Source: Spirochaetaceae bacterium
GTDB taxonomy: Bacteria; Spirochaetota; Spirochaetia; DSM-27196; PWMO01
Reading direction: 5' to 3'
Length of the DNA stretch: 64,000 bases
Assembly: GCA_007693945.1 (NCBI GenBank)
Contig: RECP01000091.1
Coordinates: 1 to 64,000, forward strand
Shown: in pieces, positions 18,084 to 26,894 of the stretch
Numbering within the stretch: the stretch's first letter is position 1
How the letters are laid out: each line of letters starts with the position of its first letter
Position numbers and translations under genes: made by a program
Notes under the pieces: generated by a model
Seen by the model: the letters and a program-made list of their open reading frames with translations, nothing else
What the model was told of the DNA's origin: nothing
The model's database searches: none

Positions 18084-18113
18084 TTGACCGATGCCGTAGG
18101 AACGGCGTATTAT
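18084..18113 (+). promoter_or_regulatory. Promoter of the Opp/Dpp-type operon
   Basis: TTGACC, 18 bp, TATTAT. A small GCCGT/ACGGC inverted repeat lies in the spacer, and an imperfect ATATAAC/GTTATGT repeat follows the -10, either of which could be an operator. The leader is about 40 nt. Confidence 0.55.
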
Positions 18114-18158
18114 TCGCGGCATATAACGTTGCAGGTTATGTCTGAATAAGGAGGACGT

Positions 18159-19724
18159 ATGCACAAGAAACCAGTAGTTGTTGCAGTTGCACTTGTTGTA
18201 CTGCTGATGGTCGTAGCGGCTTCACCGCTCTTTGCCGCTGGTCGCGCCGAGACGGCGGCTGTTCGTGACACGCTGACGATCGCCATCGGCGCAGAACCGG
18301 AGTCACTTGACCCGGTCAAGATGACCTCAGCCCCGGCGGCTACCGTCGGCGAGCATGTTGTGGAGCGCCTGATCTACATGGAAGAGGACGGCAGTCTTAC
18401 GCCGATGCTGGCGACCAGCTGGGAAGCCAACGCCGACAGCACGGTGTGGACCTTCCAGATCCGCCGGGGTGTCACCTTTCACGACGGTGCACCGCTGAAC
18501 GCGGAGGCGGTCCGCATGAATCTGGCCCGCTTTGTAGACCCCAACGTCGGCGCAGCCTATGCGTTCCTGCTCGGCAGTGTTCAGGACATTCGGGCTACCG
18601 GGGAGTACACGCTGCAGATCAGTCTGGCACAGCCGTTTGCACCGATTCTGTCGCACCTTTCGCATAGCTTCATCGGCATTGTAAGTCCCAACCAGATCCG
18701 AGGGCTTGCGGCCGACGGCACATTTGAGAACCCCATCGGTACCGGTCCCTACGTGATGGAGCGCTGGAGGCGCGGTGACAGTATCCGTCTGCGCGTCAAT
18801 GAGGACTACTGGGGCGCAACGCCTCAGATTCCCAACCTGGTGTTCAATTTCATCCCCGAGGAGTCTGCGCGCATCGTGGCGCTGGAGACCGGTGAGGCCG
18901 ACGCAATCATGGCCGTTCCGCCGCAGGACGTTGCCCGCCTGCAGGCTGATCCGAACATCGACGTTGTGTTTCAGACCAGCGTTCGCACCATCTACATAAG
19001 CTTCAACAATATCCGCGATCCGTTCACCGATCGACGCGTGCGCCACGCGCTGAATTACGCCGTCGACAAGCAGGCGATCGTTGATTCGATCTTCGAGGGC
19101 AGCGGTTTTGTTGCCGACGCACCGGTCGTCGATGCGGTGTTCGGTCATACGTCGGTCGGTCCCTACCAGTACAATCCGGCACGTGCCCGTCAGCTGCTGG
19201 CGGAAGCGGGCTACCCCGACGGCTTCAGTATGACGCTTCATCACCCCACCGGCCGCTACCCGCTGGACGCCACCGTCGCGCAGGCCGTGCAGTCAATGCT
19301 GGCTGAAGTTGGTGTCAACGCCCGTCTGGAGACGCGCGAATGGTCAAGCTACCTGCAGTTCACCGCGCAGCCGCCGGCTCAGGCCGAGTATGACACCTTC
19401 ATGCTTGGCTGGGGAACCGTAACGCTCGATTCCGATTACGGACTCTACGCTCTGCTGCATACCCGTCAGTGGAATCCAAGCGGCAATAACCGCGGCTTCT
19501 ACTCCAACGAGCGGGTTGACGAACTGCTGGACGCCGCGCGTATTGAGACAAGCCCCGATCGGCGCCGCTCGATGTATCACGAGGCGATCCAGCTGATCTG
19601 GGATGACGCCCCGTGGATCTTCCTGTACAACGCGGCACAGATCAACGCGGTACGCACAGACGTGCAGGGCTTGATACACCATCCGCTGGAGAACCTCAGC
19701 GCCTGGGAAGCCTCGTTCCGCTAA
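18159..19724 (+). CDS. ABC transporter substrate-binding protein, family 5 (peptide/nickel type)
   Basis: Periplasmic receptor of the following Dpp/Opp-type importer, 521 residues. The signal peptide (hydrophobic 8-24) is cut near LFAAG-RAE, a site shared with the OpuBC-type protein in this window. Family marks are the early IGAEPESLDP segment, TWTFQIRRGVTFHDG and the YAVDKQAIVDSIFEG region. AAGGAGG precedes the ATG. Family 5 ligands include oligopeptides, dipeptides, glutathione, nickel and some sugars, so the exact ligand cannot be called. A terminator-like hairpin separates it from the permease genes. Confidence 0.92.
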   Translation: MHKKPVVVAVALVVLLMVVAASPLFAAGRAETAAVRDTLTIAIGAEPESLDPVKMTSAPAATVGEHVVERLIYMEEDGSLTPMLATSWEANADSTVWTFQIRRGVTFHDGAPLNAEAVRMNLARFVDPNVGAAYAFLLGSVQDIRATGEYTLQISLAQPFAPILSHLSHSFIGIVSPNQIRGLAADGTFENPIGTGPYVMERWRRGDSIRLRVNEDYWGATPQIPNLVFNFIPEESARIVALETGEADAIMAVPPQDVARLQADPNIDVVFQTSVRTIYISFNNIRDPFTDRRVRHALNYAVDKQAIVDSIFEGSGFVADAPVVDAVFGHTSVGPYQYNPARARQLLAEAGYPDGFSMTLHHPTGRYPLDATVAQAVQSMLAEVGVNARLETREWSSYLQFTAQPPAQAEYDTFMLGWGTVTLDSDYGLYALLHTRQWNPSGNNRGFYSNERVDELLDAARIETSPDRRRSMYHEAIQLIWDDAPWIFLYNAAQINAVRTDVQGLIHHPLENLSAWEASFR

Positions 19725-19744
19725 ACTGCCATACCGACGGTTTC

Positions 19745-19781
19745 AGCCCCGCTGCTGCGCGGCGGGGCTGCTTCCGCTTTT
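19745..19781 (+). terminator. Internal attenuating terminator after the binding-protein gene
   Basis: AGCCCCGC pairs with GCGGGGCT around a 9-nt loop, followed by TTCCGCTTTT. The next gene starts 73 bp later without a visible promoter, so this probably allows partial read-through and gives excess binding protein. Confidence 0.7.
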
Positions 19782-19854
19782 GTGAGGCCGGGAGGCCGCA
19801 GGGCTTCTGAAGCCGGAGCGCTACGGCATCCTTGTTCAGAGGGAGAGAGCTTCC

Positions 19855-20790
19855 TTGTACCAGTATATTGCACGTCGCCTGATGCTCACCATACCGGTGG
19901 TATTCGGGGTCTCGATTATCGTGTTTTCGATCATCAGGCTCATCCCGGGTGATCCGGCACGGGCTATTGCGGGCGTGAACGCGACACCGCAGTTTATTGA
20001 GCAGGTGCGCGTGCGCTACTTGCTCGATCAGCCGCTTTACGTGCAGTACGGCCGCTTTCTTACCGACTTTATGCGCGGTGAATTGGGTAACTCGATCTTC
20101 AGTGGACGCCCGGTCACCACCGAGATCGGAGAACGGTTTCCGCGTACGCTGCTGCTGGCAACGGTCTCGCTGGTGATTGCTACTATGCTGGGGGTAACCG
20201 CCGGCATCGTGTCGGCCACCCGACGCAACTCGCTGTTTGACAACGCAAGCATGCTGGTCGCGCTGGTGGGGGTCGCGGCACCGGTCTTCTGGATGGCACT
20301 GATGCTGCAACTGCTGTTTGCGGTGCAGCTGCGCATCCTGCCGGCAACCGGCATCGGCACGTTGCGCCACATCGTCCTGCCCAGCATCACGCTCGGCACC
20401 GCAAGTGCGGCCCTGATGGCGCGCATCACACGATCGAGTATGCTCGACGTCCTGCGCCAGGATTTCATTACCACGGCGCGAGCCAAAGGTCTCAACGAGC
20501 GGCTGGTTGTCTACAAACACGCACTCAAGAACGCGCTGATACCCGTAGTGACGGTTCTTGGTCTGCAGTTCGGTATCCTGCTCGGCGGCGCGGTTCTGAC
20601 CGAAACGGTATTCGCGTGGCCGGGAGTCGGACGGCTGCTGGTCGACGCCATCCTGCGGCGTGACTACCCCATCGTGCAGGGAACGGTCATGCTGCTGGCC
20701 CTGCTGTTTGTGCTGATAAATCTGGTGGTCGACATCGTGTACGCGTTTCTGGATCCCCGAATTCACTACCAGGCAGGAAGTGGGGAATAG
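19855..20790 (+). CDS. dppB: ABC permease, DppB/OppB type
   Basis: First inner-membrane channel subunit of the importer, 311 residues, with six predicted helices. The N-terminus MYQYIARRLMLTIPVVFGVSI and RLIPGDPA are diagnostic of OppB/DppB. The EAA-type loop that docks the ATPase is TTARAKGLNERLVVYKHALKN. The start is TTG with GGGAGAG 8 nt upstream; this is the only start placing the full family N-terminus. dppC follows directly. Confidence 0.92.
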   Translation: MYQYIARRLMLTIPVVFGVSIIVFSIIRLIPGDPARAIAGVNATPQFIEQVRVRYLLDQPLYVQYGRFLTDFMRGELGNSIFSGRPVTTEIGERFPRTLLLATVSLVIATMLGVTAGIVSATRRNSLFDNASMLVALVGVAAPVFWMALMLQLLFAVQLRILPATGIGTLRHIVLPSITLGTASAALMARITRSSMLDVLRQDFITTARAKGLNERLVVYKHALKNALIPVVTVLGLQFGILLGGAVLTETVFAWPGVGRLLVDAILRRDYPIVQGTVMLLALLFVLINLVVDIVYAFLDPRIHYQAGSGE

Positions 20791-20793
20791 GTG

Positions 20794-21723
20794 ATGCGGA
20801 CGGACGACAGGACTACGGCAACAGCCGCCATACAGGAAGCCGCGCAGGATCACGGCTTACAAGACGGCGCCACGGTCAGAAAGAAGACCAGCGAGCTGCG
20901 CGAAGTGATCCGCCATCTGGTGCGTAATCGGGCAGCAGTGATAGGATTGGTCATTATCGGCGGATTTGTGTTTACGTCCGTGTTCGCGCCGCTGTTCGCT
21001 ACCCACGAACCGCTGCGCACCGAGCTCGGTAACCGCCTGCAGCCGCCAAGTCGCGAGCATCTTCTGGGTACCGATGAGCTGGGGCGTGACCTGTTTAGCC
21101 GCATGCTGTACGGCGGTCGAATCTCGCTGAACATCGGGGTGATTTCGGTCCTGATCGGAGTCATGATCGGCGTACCGATCGGTGCGATCAGTGGGTATTT
21201 TGGCGGCAGACTCGATATTCTGACGCAGCGCTTCATCGACATCATGATTGCGTTTCCCGGAATCCTGCTCGCAATTGTGGTGGTCACGGTACTGGGGGTC
21301 GGCGTCGAGAATGTCATGATCGCGACCGGAATAGCGAGCATACCGATCTATGCACGGCTGGTGCGCGGATCGGTGCTGGCGATCAAGGAACAGAGCTATG
21401 TTGCCGCGGCGTATGCCGCCGGACTCGGCGACGGACGGATCATCTTTCGTCAAATCCTGCCGAACTGCCTCGCACCGATTATCGTGCAGAGCACGTTTCA
21501 GATTGCCACTTCCATCCTGTGGGCGGCGGGGCTCGGCTTCCTCGGGCTCGGAGCACAGGCACCAACACCGGAATGGGGCGCAATCCTGAGCAACGGGCGA
21601 GCCTACATCCGCACCGCACACCACCTGACAACCTATCCGGGACTTGCCATTCTGCTGATGGTCCTCGGCTTCAACCTCGTTGGTGACGGCTTACGCGATG
21701 CACTCGATCCAAAGACTCGTTAG
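20794..21723 (+). CDS. dppC: ABC permease, DppC/OppC type
   Basis: Second channel subunit, 309 residues. A hydrophilic N-terminal tail of about 45 residues is followed by six helices and the OppC marks HLLGTDELGRDLFSRMLYG and AAAYAAGLGDGRIIFRQILPN (ATPase-docking loop). The start could be GTG directly after the dppB stop or the ATG one codon later; the ATG has better spacing from GTGGGGA. It works with the DppB-type subunit and two ATPases. Confidence 0.92.
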   Translation: MRTDDRTTATAAIQEAAQDHGLQDGATVRKKTSELREVIRHLVRNRAAVIGLVIIGGFVFTSVFAPLFATHEPLRTELGNRLQPPSREHLLGTDELGRDLFSRMLYGGRISLNIGVISVLIGVMIGVPIGAISGYFGGRLDILTQRFIDIMIAFPGILLAIVVVTVLGVGVENVMIATGIASIPIYARLVRGSVLAIKEQSYVAAAYAAGLGDGRIIFRQILPNCLAPIIVQSTFQIATSILWAAGLGFLGLGAQAPTPEWGAILSNGRAYIRTAHHLTTYPGLAILLMVLGFNLVGDGLRDALDPKTR

Positions 21724-21734
21724 GAAGGCAGCTC

Positions 21735-22754
21735 ATGGATAGTCTGCTTGAAATCCGCAACCTTCAGACCAGCTTCAGAACCGAGGACGGCACCGTCCGC
21801 GCGGTGGACAACGTCTCGTTCGATATCCGGGCCGGTGAAGTAGTCGGTCTGGTCGGAGAAAGCGGCTGCGGCAAGACGGCCGCTTCGCTCAGTATCCTGC
21901 AGCTGCTGCCGACACCCCCGGCGGTTATCGAGGGAGGCGAGATACATTTCGCCGGGCGCGATCTGCTGCAACTGACGCCTGAACAGATCCGCCGTATTCG
22001 CGGCAACGAGATCGCAATGATCTTTCAGGAGCCGATGACCAGCCTCAACCCGGTGTACACCATCGGCAACCAGCTGATCGAGACAATCCAGCTGCACCAG
22101 AAGCTCGATCACCGCGCCGCCCACGCGCGCGCTGTGGAAATGCTGAAGTTGGTCGGCATTCCACGGGCCGAGGAAGTCATCCATGAGTTCCCGCACCGCT
22201 TCTCCGGCGGGATGCGTCAGCGCGCGATGATTGCGATGGCGCTCAGTTGTAACCCGCGACTGCTGATTGCCGACGAGCCCACAACTGCTCTCGACGTCAC
22301 CATCCAGGCCCAGATTCTCGAGCTTATGCGTGAACTGCGCGAACGTATCGGTATGTCGATCCTGTTTATCACTCACGACCTGAGCGTGATCGCTGAAATG
22401 GCCGACCGTGTGGTGGTCATGTACTCGGGTAAGCTGGTAGAACAGGCCGATGTGGAGTCGCTGTTCCACGACCCTCAGCATCCCTACACCCGTGGTCTGA
22501 TCGGCTCGCGTCCCAGTGCCGACCAGGAACAGGATCTGGAGCCGACCAACGGCAGGAAGCGGCTGCCGTTCATACGCGGCAGCGTACCCAATCCGCTGCG
22601 GATGCCGCAGGGCTGCCCGTTTCATCCGCGCTGTGATCACGCCATGCCGGTCTGTGCGCAACGCATGCCGGAACGGAGCGAGCTGAAGCCGGGACACGAA
22701 GTGCGTTGCTGGCTTTATGAAGCGCATGCGCCAAAGCCGGAGGTCCGCCCATGA
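21735..22754 (+). CDS. dppD: ABC ATPase, DppD/OppD type
   Basis: ATP-hydrolysing subunit, 339 residues. Walker A GESGCGKT (about residue 41), Q-loop at MIFQEPMTSLNP, signature FSGGMRQR, Walker B LLIADEPTTALD and switch His in ITHDLSV are all intact. The C-terminal region holds the Cys-rich GCPFHPRCDHAMPVC motif seen in OppD/DppD families, where an Fe-S cluster has been proposed. AGGAAGG precedes the ATG. It overlaps the partner ATPase in ATGA. Confidence 0.93.
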   Translation: MDSLLEIRNLQTSFRTEDGTVRAVDNVSFDIRAGEVVGLVGESGCGKTAASLSILQLLPTPPAVIEGGEIHFAGRDLLQLTPEQIRRIRGNEIAMIFQEPMTSLNPVYTIGNQLIETIQLHQKLDHRAAHARAVEMLKLVGIPRAEEVIHEFPHRFSGGMRQRAMIAMALSCNPRLLIADEPTTALDVTIQAQILELMRELRERIGMSILFITHDLSVIAEMADRVVVMYSGKLVEQADVESLFHDPQHPYTRGLIGSRPSADQEQDLEPTNGRKRLPFIRGSVPNPLRMPQGCPFHPRCDHAMPVCAQRMPERSELKPGHEVRCWLYEAHAPKPEVRP

Positions 22755-23746
22755 CGGAATCAGCTGCAGCGGGTGCGCCGGTTCTGGAAGTCAAGCAGCT
22801 CAGGAAGTACTTTCCAATCCGTACCGGCGTGCTCAGCCGGATCAGTGGATACGTCAGAGCCGTAGATGGTGTGACGTTCGATATCCGGCCCGGCGAGACA
22901 TTTGCGTTGGTCGGAGAGAGCGGTTGCGGAAAGAGCACTACCGGTCGCACCATTCTGCGCTTGACGGGAGCCACCGACGGCGAGGTGCACTACAACGGCG
23001 AGGACGTTCTGGCGGCGTCGGGAGACCGGATGCGCCGACTGCGTAAGGCAATGCAGATCGTCTTCCAGGATCCCTACAGTGCTCTCAACCCGCGAATGAC
23101 GGTGGGAACCGCAATCAGAGAGATCCTGCAGGTGCACGGTGTTGCCTCGGGTCCGCAAGCCCGTGAGCGTGTCGAGGAGCTGCTGGTGCGCTGCGGCCTG
23201 GAGGCGTACCACAGCTGGCGTTATCCGCACGAGTTCTCCGGCGGCCAGCGTCAGCGCGTCGTGATTGCACGAGCTTTGGCGCTTGATCCGCAGTTCATTG
23301 TGGCAGACGAGCCCATTTCTGCGCTCGATGTCAGTATCCAGAGCCAGATCATCAACCTGCTCGAGGACCTGCAGGACACGTACCAACTGACCTACCTGTT
23401 CATCAGCCACGATCTGAGCGTGGTGCGTCACATGGCCGATCGCGTCGGAGTGATGTATTTGGGGAAGCTGGTCGAAGTCGCGGAAAAACGTGAGTTCTAT
23501 CGCGAGCCGTTGCACCCGTACAGTCAGGCACTGCTGTCGGCTATCCCGGTCAGTGATCCGGCCATCAGGAAGACGCGCATCATCCTCAAGGGCGACGTTC
23601 CCAGTCCGGCCAATCCACCCGCCGGCTGCCCGTTTCACACCCGCTGTCCGGTTGCCATGGAAGTCTGCCGCAGCGTGGTGCCGGAGTTGAAACCGACGAC
23701 CGGTGGGCGGCAAGTGGCGTGTCACCTGGTCCACCCGGTATCATGA
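22751..23746 (+). CDS. dppF: ABC ATPase, DppF/OppF type
   Basis: Second ATPase of the heterodimer, 331 residues. Walker A GESGCGKSTTGR, Q-loop VFQDPYSALNPRM, signature FSGGQRQR, Walker B IVADEPISALD and switch His in ISHDLSVV are present. The C-terminal extension again carries the Cys motif GCPFHTRCPVAMEVC. The stop overlaps a small membrane-protein ORF in ATGA, continuing the tight operon spacing. Confidence 0.93.
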   Translation: MTESAAAGAPVLEVKQLRKYFPIRTGVLSRISGYVRAVDGVTFDIRPGETFALVGESGCGKSTTGRTILRLTGATDGEVHYNGEDVLAASGDRMRRLRKAMQIVFQDPYSALNPRMTVGTAIREILQVHGVASGPQARERVEELLVRCGLEAYHSWRYPHEFSGGQRQRVVIARALALDPQFIVADEPISALDVSIQSQIINLLEDLQDTYQLTYLFISHDLSVVRHMADRVGVMYLGKLVEVAEKREFYREPLHPYSQALLSAIPVSDPAIRKTRIILKGDVPSPANPPAGCPFHTRCPVAMEVCRSVVPELKPTTGGRQVACHLVHPVS

Positions 23747-23895
23747 CAAGCAGGCAACGCGAGCCGCGCGCCCGCTCCGGCGACACTCTCGCCTGGCTCT
23801 ACGCCTCCTTGCAGGTGCTCGGCCCGATTCTGCTCCTGCTGATTGCAATCATAGGCGCAGCCTACGGGCTGCTTCACGTCTTGTTTCTGCGCTGA
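23743..23895 (+). CDS. Small 50-residue single-span membrane protein
   Basis: A short ORF starting in ATGA overlap with the dppF-type stop. It encodes a basic N-terminus (MTSRQREPRARSGD) followed by one long hydrophobic segment (about residues 24-48, rich in Leu, Ile and Gly) and a C-terminal Arg. It would sit in the inner membrane with its N-terminus inside. Coupling to the ABC operon suggests an accessory or regulatory subunit of that transporter, but I recognise no family. Confidence 0.6.
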   Translation: MTSRQREPRARSGDTLAWLYASLQVLGPILLLLIAIIGAAYGLLHVLFLR

Positions 23896-23922
23896 GCAAA
23901 GTCCGTCAATGCGGCCTGCCTG

Positions 23923-23951
23923 TTGACTGGATTCGGCTGTGGCTCTACGAT
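23923..23951 (+). promoter_or_regulatory. Promoter of the purine nucleoside phosphorylase gene
   Basis: TTGACT, 17 bp, TACGAT. The predicted start is near 23958; the GAGGGAG ribosome site and ATG follow. Confidence 0.6.
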
Positions 23952-23973
23952 CAGCAACGATGAGGGAGTATCC

Positions 23974-24810
23974 ATGTGGAGCGATCGATCACCGCAAGCG
24001 CGGATGGAAGAAGCCAATACCACCGCTCGCGAAGCGGCGCAGTTACTGTTAGACCGGATCCGAGCGCAGCGCATCGAAGCAGCGTTTGTGATGGGCTCGG
24101 GGTGGAAGGAAGCCGCTGACGCAATCGGGCCGGTATCTGAACAGGTCGAGATGACCGCCCTGCCGGGTTTCATCGCACCCTCGGCGGCGGGACACGCGGG
24201 TCGAATCCATGCGGTACGTCGCGGCGACAGAACGGTACTGGTGTTTCACGGCCGCGTCCATCTCTACGAGGGATATGGACCGCTGGCGGTCGCGCACGGT
24301 GTTCGGACGGCGATTGCCGCCGGTGCGCGAACCGTCGTGCTGACGAACGCCTGTGGCAGCCTGACGGAAGACCTGCCGGTCGGTGCGCCGGCGCTTATCC
24401 GGGACCATATCAACTTCACCGCCCGGACACCGCTGATCGGTGCACGGTTTATCGATCTGACCGAGGTGTACTCGGAGCGGCTGCGCCGGGCGTGCCGGGT
24501 TTTCGATCGATCGATTGGAGAGGGGGTCTACGGGGGCTGGTTCGGGCCGGCATTTGAGACCCCGGCGGAGATCCGCATGATGAAATCCCTCGGCGTTGAT
24601 CTGGTGGGCATGTCGACCGTTCTGGAGGCAATTGCAGCCCGCGAAGGTGGCGCCGAAGTGCTCGGACTATCTCTGGTAACCAACCGGGCGGCCGGCCTGG
24701 CTGGCAAGAAACTGTCCGGCGATGAGGTGCTGGAAGTAGCTGCCGCCGCCATCCCGCGGCTCAGGCCCCTGCTTGGTGCCGTGACGGAGTTGCTGCTCGA
24801 GCAGGCATAA
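23974..24810 (+). CDS. punA: Purine nucleoside phosphorylase, PunA (trimeric) family
   Basis: Splits purine (deoxy)ribonucleosides with phosphate into free base and (deoxy)ribose-1-phosphate. It has 278 residues, as usual for the trimeric class. Motifs are the phosphate loop GSGWKEAA, FHGRVHLYEGY with the phosphate-binding His, TNACGSL, and GPAFETPAEIRMMKSLG then GMSTVLEAIAAREGG; the catalytic region VTNRAAG holds the Asn that contacts the purine. I chose the ATG preceded by GAGGGAG; upstream in-frame codons overlap the promoter. It acts in cytoplasmic purine salvage. Confidence 0.93.
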   Translation: MWSDRSPQARMEEANTTAREAAQLLLDRIRAQRIEAAFVMGSGWKEAADAIGPVSEQVEMTALPGFIAPSAAGHAGRIHAVRRGDRTVLVFHGRVHLYEGYGPLAVAHGVRTAIAAGARTVVLTNACGSLTEDLPVGAPALIRDHINFTARTPLIGARFIDLTEVYSERLRRACRVFDRSIGEGVYGGWFGPAFETPAEIRMMKSLGVDLVGMSTVLEAIAAREGGAEVLGLSLVTNRAAGLAGKKLSGDEVLEVAAAAIPRLRPLLGAVTELLLEQA

Positions 24811-24829
24811 CACCGGCGCCGGCAACGGA

Positions 24830-25342
24830 GACCCCGGCCACGACGGGGCCAACGGCGGTGGCGCCCTCGGAGCCGATTTCGTCCTTCCTGCCGGGCTGAT
24901 CGTCGATGATGAGGACTCGATTGCTACCGGAATCGACGGTGATGTCTTCGTGCACCTGTTCGACGGACAGGGATCGCGGGTATACACCTACTCTCCGGCG
25001 GAGGTAACCGGCGGAAGTTTTCCGGGAATGAGCATCGCTCAGCCCCCTGGAGTCCACCTGATCGAATGGGATTCCGGGCTTGACGTATTCAAATCATTAT
25101 GGGCCGCGGAGGCGGACGGATCGGATTTCCCGCTGTCCACCACGGATGAGGAAGCAAAGTTTCAATTCATCGCCGGCCTCTGGCTTGATGATAACCCAGT
25201 CTCGGAAGCGCCTGAAATCGTTCGTGACTCGTTCTCGGCCGAAATCAGCTGGATCTACGTTGATCGGCAAGTACGGATAACCGGTAGCGAGACGCTCGGG
25301 CCGGCGTCGGTGACTGTCGATGCCCAATTCGAAGAGGGCTGA
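24830..25342 (+). pseudogene. Remnant of a secreted-type protein without an N-terminus
   Basis: One frame stays open from inside the preceding gene to a TGA, and its translation looks protein-like (ending SFSAEISWIYVDRQVRITG and SVTVDAQFEEG). It has no credible start: the first candidate is a GTG at 24950 without a ribosome site. Its upstream part (GNGDPGHDGANGGGALGADF) recalls the Gly/Asp/Asn linker of the lipoprotein at the left end. The simplest reading is a lipoprotein or cell-surface gene that has lost its 5' end. Beyond the stop, to about 25499, I see nothing. Confidence 0.45.
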
Positions 25343-25499
25343 AATCGATTCGTCATCAGTTACAGCTTCTCGGGCCCTCTGCTAATGATCTCCGCGACGG
25401 TCGCATCGGAGCCCGGCGGGGCCGGATGGACGTACGTCGACTGAACAACCGGCAGTCTCCCGGGCGGTACGCACGGCGTCCCCCGGGATCACGTTCCGG

Positions 25500-25528
25500 T
25501 TGCATATTCCAGCCGCCCCGGATATCAT
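25500..25528 (+). promoter_or_regulatory. Leaderless-type promoter of the DUF2148 gene
   Basis: TTGCAT, 17 bp, TATCAT, then 7 nt to the ATG. No ribosome site is present. Confidence 0.65.
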
Positions 25529-25535
25529 ACCGTTC

Positions 25536-26063
25536 ATGAACCTGACAGCAAGAACTCTGGAGACCGAAGGAGCACTGGAAGTTGCCCGCTTGATGTGCAT
25601 CGCGGCGCGTACGGCGCCGAAAGGCCGCGGTGTCGATGAGCTCGAAACACTGGTACTCACGGAACAGGACAAAGATCGCCTGGCCGACGAGATGCAGGCC
25701 ATCGGAGAGGACAAGAGTCTGGCCTTCTTTGTTCGCGACGCGGATAACATGCGCGCCTCAGCAGCCGTTGTGCTGCTGGGCTGCCGCAACAATGTGCGGA
25801 ACATCCCCAACTGCGGCTACTGCGGCTTCCCCGATTGCACGGCCAGCAAGGCGGCCGGCGCCGTCTGCTCTTACTGCAGCGGCGACCTGGGAATTGCATG
25901 TGGATCGGCGGCAGCCATGGCGGCTGACGCACGCGTCGATACGCGCATCATGTTTACCGCGGGTAAGGCTGCGCTGTCACTGGGCCTCTTCTCAGAAGAC
26001 GTGGCGCTGGCGTTCGGCATGCCGCTCTCGGTCAGCGGCAAGAGCCCCTACTTCGATCGCTGA
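25536..26063 (+). CDS. DUF2148 ferredoxin-domain protein
   Basis: A 175-residue cytoplasmic protein of the DUF2148 family, found mostly in anaerobes and of unknown function. Six cysteines in the middle, Cys93, 96, 101, 111, 114 and 122 (CGYCGFPDC then CSYC then ACG), resemble a [4Fe-4S]-binding ferredoxin-like module. The C-terminal FTAGKAALSLGLFSEDVALAFGMPLSV is also conserved in the family. It is a single gene between the remnant and a convergent racemase gene. The start is fixed by the promoter 7 nt upstream, since a longer TTG start would lie inside the -35. Confidence 0.85.
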   Translation: MNLTARTLETEGALEVARLMCIAARTAPKGRGVDELETLVLTEQDKDRLADEMQAIGEDKSLAFFVRDADNMRASAAVVLLGCRNNVRNIPNCGYCGFPDCTASKAAGAVCSYCSGDLGIACGSAAAMAADARVDTRIMFTAGKAALSLGLFSEDVALAFGMPLSVSGKSPYFDR

Positions 26064-26121
26064 TTCAACCGCGGACGCACCGGCCGACCGCAGGGCCGCG
26101 GATCCGACACGGCGGCGCCGG

Positions 26122-26820
26122 TCAGCCGCGTGTAAGGGCAAAGTCCACCGCGGCCGCGGCATGGATAGCGGTAGTGTCAAACAGCGGCAGCCGGCTGTCG
26201 GACTGCTTGATCAAGAGACCTATCTCAGTGCAGCCGAGAATAACTCCCTGTGCGCCCGCGCGTCCGAGCTCAGCGATGACATCCAGATAGCACGCTCTGG
26301 ATGCAGGGTTGATTTCGCCGCGGCAGAGCTCGTCGTAGATGACCCTGTGAATCATCTCGCGGCCGTCGGGCGGCGGAACCACTATCTGAAGCCCGTGAAT
26401 CTCACTCAGGCGCGACGCGTAGAACTCCTCTTCCATCGTGAAGCGAGTGCCAAGCAGGCCGACGGTCTGCAACCCGTGTCCGCGTATTTCAGCGGCCGTG
26501 GCGTCGGCGATGTGCAACAGGGGTACTGTCACCGCCTTCTCGATGGAGTGCGCAACCTTGTGCATTGTATTGGTGCACAACACGATCAGCTCGGCACCGG
26601 CGCGTACCAGACTGCGGGCCGCGTCGGACAGTATCACCGCCGTCTCGTCCCAGCGGTCACCGGCCTGCAGCGCTTCTATCTCGGCAAAGTCAAGCGAATA
26701 CATCACGCAGCGAGCTGAATGCAGGCCGCCGCGCCTCTGCCTGACAGACTCGTTGATCAGCCGGTAATACTCAAGCGACGATTCCCAGCTCATTCCTCCA
26801 ATCAGGCCTATGAGTTTCAC
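26122..26820 (-). CDS. Aspartate/glutamate racemase family protein
   Basis: A 232-residue two-domain racemase-fold enzyme, probably interconverting L- and D-aspartate or a related amino acid. The two catalytic cysteines are in VLCTNTMHK (about residue 82) and LGCTEIGLL (about 197), and the N-terminus MKLIGLIGGMSWESSLEYY is typical of the YgeA/RacX group. The start is GTG with AGGAG about 11 nt upstream. D-amino acids could feed peptidoglycan or regulation; no neighbour settles this. Convergent with the DUF2148 gene. Confidence 0.85.
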   Translation of the reverse strand: MKLIGLIGGMSWESSLEYYRLINESVRQRRGGLHSARCVMYSLDFAEIEALQAGDRWDETAVILSDAARSLVRAGAELIVLCTNTMHKVAHSIEKAVTVPLLHIADATAAEIRGHGLQTVGLLGTRFTMEEEFYASRLSEIHGLQIVVPPPDGREMIHRVIYDELCRGEINPASRACYLDVIAELGRAGAQGVILGCTEIGLLIKQSDSRLPLFDTTAIHAAAAVDFALTRG

Positions 26821-26894
26821 GTACGGTGCTGCTCCTGGATATGCCGGGTGAGGACGCGCCCCGGGGGCGGCGAGCCACCACCCTGTTGTCCTAT

